A stretch of 64,000 bases of DNA from Segatella copri (GTDB lineage Bacteria; Bacteroidota; Bacteroidia; Bacteroidales; Bacteroidaceae). The translations under genes were made by a program, and so were the position numbers. A model generated the notes under the pieces. The model was not told the origin of the DNA. It saw only the letters and a program-made list of their open reading frames with translations, and made no database searches. The stretch is taken from NCBI RefSeq assembly GCF_002224675.1, contig NZ_NMPZ01000001.1:186001-250000 (forward strand), written 5' to 3'. Below, piece by piece: positions 63,145-64,000 of the stretch (position 1 is the stretch's first letter; each line of letters opens with the position of its first letter).

Positions 63145-63263
63145 AATATAGAACTGGTAAAATATAGAAAAAGTTAGGAGTTAGAAGCTGAAAGGATGGA
63201 ATTTTCCTTTAGTGTGTATAGTTAGCAGGTTCCTGTCTTCTCCTTCTGACTCCCAACTTCCCT
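63141..63263. repeat. Spacer repeats after the symporter gene
   Basis: CTGGTAAAATATAGAA occurs twice in tandem (about 63139-63168), the first copy including the symporter stop. Beyond it AAGTTAGGAGTTAGAAG (from about 63172) pairs with CTTCTGACTCCCAACTT (ending about 63260) at 15 of 17 positions over a long loop. The rest up to 63398 shows nothing else. Confidence 0.6.
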
Positions 63264-63398
63264 AAAGAAACTCTTTGGCGACAAGGCTCCCTTTTAGAAA
63301 CTCAGTCAGAAGAGCATTCAGAAGCGCAGCCATAAGCTGAAGTAAACAAAACTATCAATCAAATTCATTGAATCTTAACATCAAAAATCAACACGACC

Positions 63399-64000
63399 AT
63401 GACGCAGTTTTATAACGAATACCCCAAGGTTCTGGTTTCCGTGGATTGCATTATCTTCGGATTTAACGGCAACAACCTTCAAGTCCTGATAGGCAAACGA
63501 AAGATGGACCCGGGACGTGGCGAATGGTCACTCTATGGTGGTTTCGTTGGAGCCAACGAAAATCTAGAGGACGCTGCAAACAGAGTTATCCTGGATCTAA
63601 CTGGAATGAAGAACCTCTATATAAGACAAGTGGGTGCATTCGGCAGAATCGACCGAGACCCAGGTGAGCGAGTTATCTCCATCGCCTATTGCGCCCTCAT
63701 CAATGTGGTAGATTACGATGATAGTCTCCGCATCGAACACGGTCTGGAATGGGTAAGTCTGAACGAACTTCCAGAACTCTATTCCGACCACCGCACCATG
63801 ATTCACGACGCCATCTGTCAGATCCGCCGTCGCATCAATCATGAGCCACTGAGCTTCAAGCTCCTCCCCGACCTCTTTACGCTGACTCAGCTTCAGCACG
63901 TATTCGAGGCTGTGATGGGAGAAGAGATTGACAAGCGCAACTTCCGCAAGCGCGTGAAGGATATTGACTTTATCGAGAAGACAGAACTCATCGACAAGGT
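63399..64000 (+). CDS. Nudix-type (NrtR/AraR-like) transcriptional regulator, partial
   Basis: The 200 visible residues continue past the window edge. The N-terminal Nudix fold (about 1-145) has its box at 48-70, GFVGANENLEDAANRVILDLTGM. The GX5E and R positions are kept, but REUXEEXGU has become RVILDLTGM: the catalytic Glu residues are lost, as in NrtR-family regulators that sense ADP-ribose or sugar derivatives. A C-terminal part (LLPDLFTLTQLQHVFEAVMGEEIDKRNFRKRV, about 152-183) resembles the winged-helix DNA-binding domain of that family. It ends the gal locus and is the most likely regulator of it; the 55554-55613 palindrome is its candidate operator. Both assignments are inference. Confidence 0.85.
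   Translation, partial: MTQFYNEYPKVLVSVDCIIFGFNGNNLQVLIGKRKMDPGRGEWSLYGGFVGANENLEDAANRVILDLTGMKNLYIRQVGAFGRIDRDPGERVISIAYCALINVVDYDDSLRIEHGLEWVSLNELPELYSDHRTMIHDAICQIRRRINHEPLSFKLLPDLFTLTQLQHVFEAVMGEEIDKRNFRKRVKDIDFIEKTELIDK

Overview
The window looks like chromosome of a gut- or oral-type Bacteroidota bacterium, most likely Prevotellaceae (Prevotella/Segatella). Three things point there. Many genes are preceded by the Bacteroidota promoter -7 box TAnnTTTG (at least seventeen clear cases). The tRNA genes lack an encoded CCA. Family signatures include a DUF6769-like gene beside a CusBAC operon, a thr operon carrying an ApgM-type phosphoglycerate mutase, and a Nudix-type sugar regulator. No phage, plasmid, CRISPR array or intact IS was seen.

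Layout. 1-6.35 kb is the distal part of an exopolysaccharide/O-antigen cluster: flippase, EpsG-type polymerase, WbsX-like enzyme, fucosyltransferase-like enzyme, two GT2 enzymes and the initiating phosphoglycosyl transferase. 6.56-12.93 kb (minus strand) is a tripartite heavy-metal RND pump (OMF, RND, adaptor) preceded by a small His-rich exported protein. 13.1-19.3 kb holds a DsbD-like reductant conductor, a COG0523 metallochaperone GTPase with a huge His-rich loop, a GNAT protein and an unusual NAD-dependent DNA ligase. 19.3-21.8 kb (minus) holds a serpin lipoprotein and an ATP-grasp-like protein. 21.9-26.8 kb holds an AAA ATPase and pyruvate:ferredoxin oxidoreductase. 26.8-27.5 kb is a gene-free stretch with a MITE-like element, tandem promoters and a leader repeat in front of a large SLBB export protein (27.5-30.1 kb).

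30.2-32.4 kb (minus) holds an FAD oxidoreductase and a YfcE-type phosphoesterase. 32.7-38.8 kb is a threonine operon: thrA, an ApgM-like gene in the homoserine-kinase slot, thrC and a D-2-hydroxyacid dehydrogenase. 38.85-41.1 kb (minus) is a FecCD permease with its binding lipoprotein but no ATPase. 41.25-45.15 kb (minus) holds a TPR protein and gyrA. 45.5-48.7 kb holds a ClpC-type ATPase and two tRNAs. 48.7-49.1 kb is a compact small-ORF transcription unit. 49.1-50.3 kb (minus) holds a small membrane protein and an RluA-family synthase. 50.5-55.5 kb holds an ABC-F ATPase, grpE, dnaJ and folC. 55.6-64 kb is a galactose utilisation locus: galM, MFS sugar transporter, galK, a lipoprotein galM, an SGLT-type symporter and a partial Nudix-type regulator.

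Most notable observations: (i) the ABC-F protein keeps one complete composite ATP site and has lost every key residue of the other; (ii) GyrA has Phe at the main quinolone-resistance position; (iii) a nested palindrome lies over the galM promoter, next to a Nudix-type regulator with a dead catalytic box; (iv) the same 12-2-12 nt repeat sits just upstream of two unrelated start codons; (v) several families of intergenic palindromes and MITE-like repeats are present; (vi) the ATP-grasp-like gene has a probable leaderless start; (vii) a small-ORF gene has its own promoter and a strong terminator.
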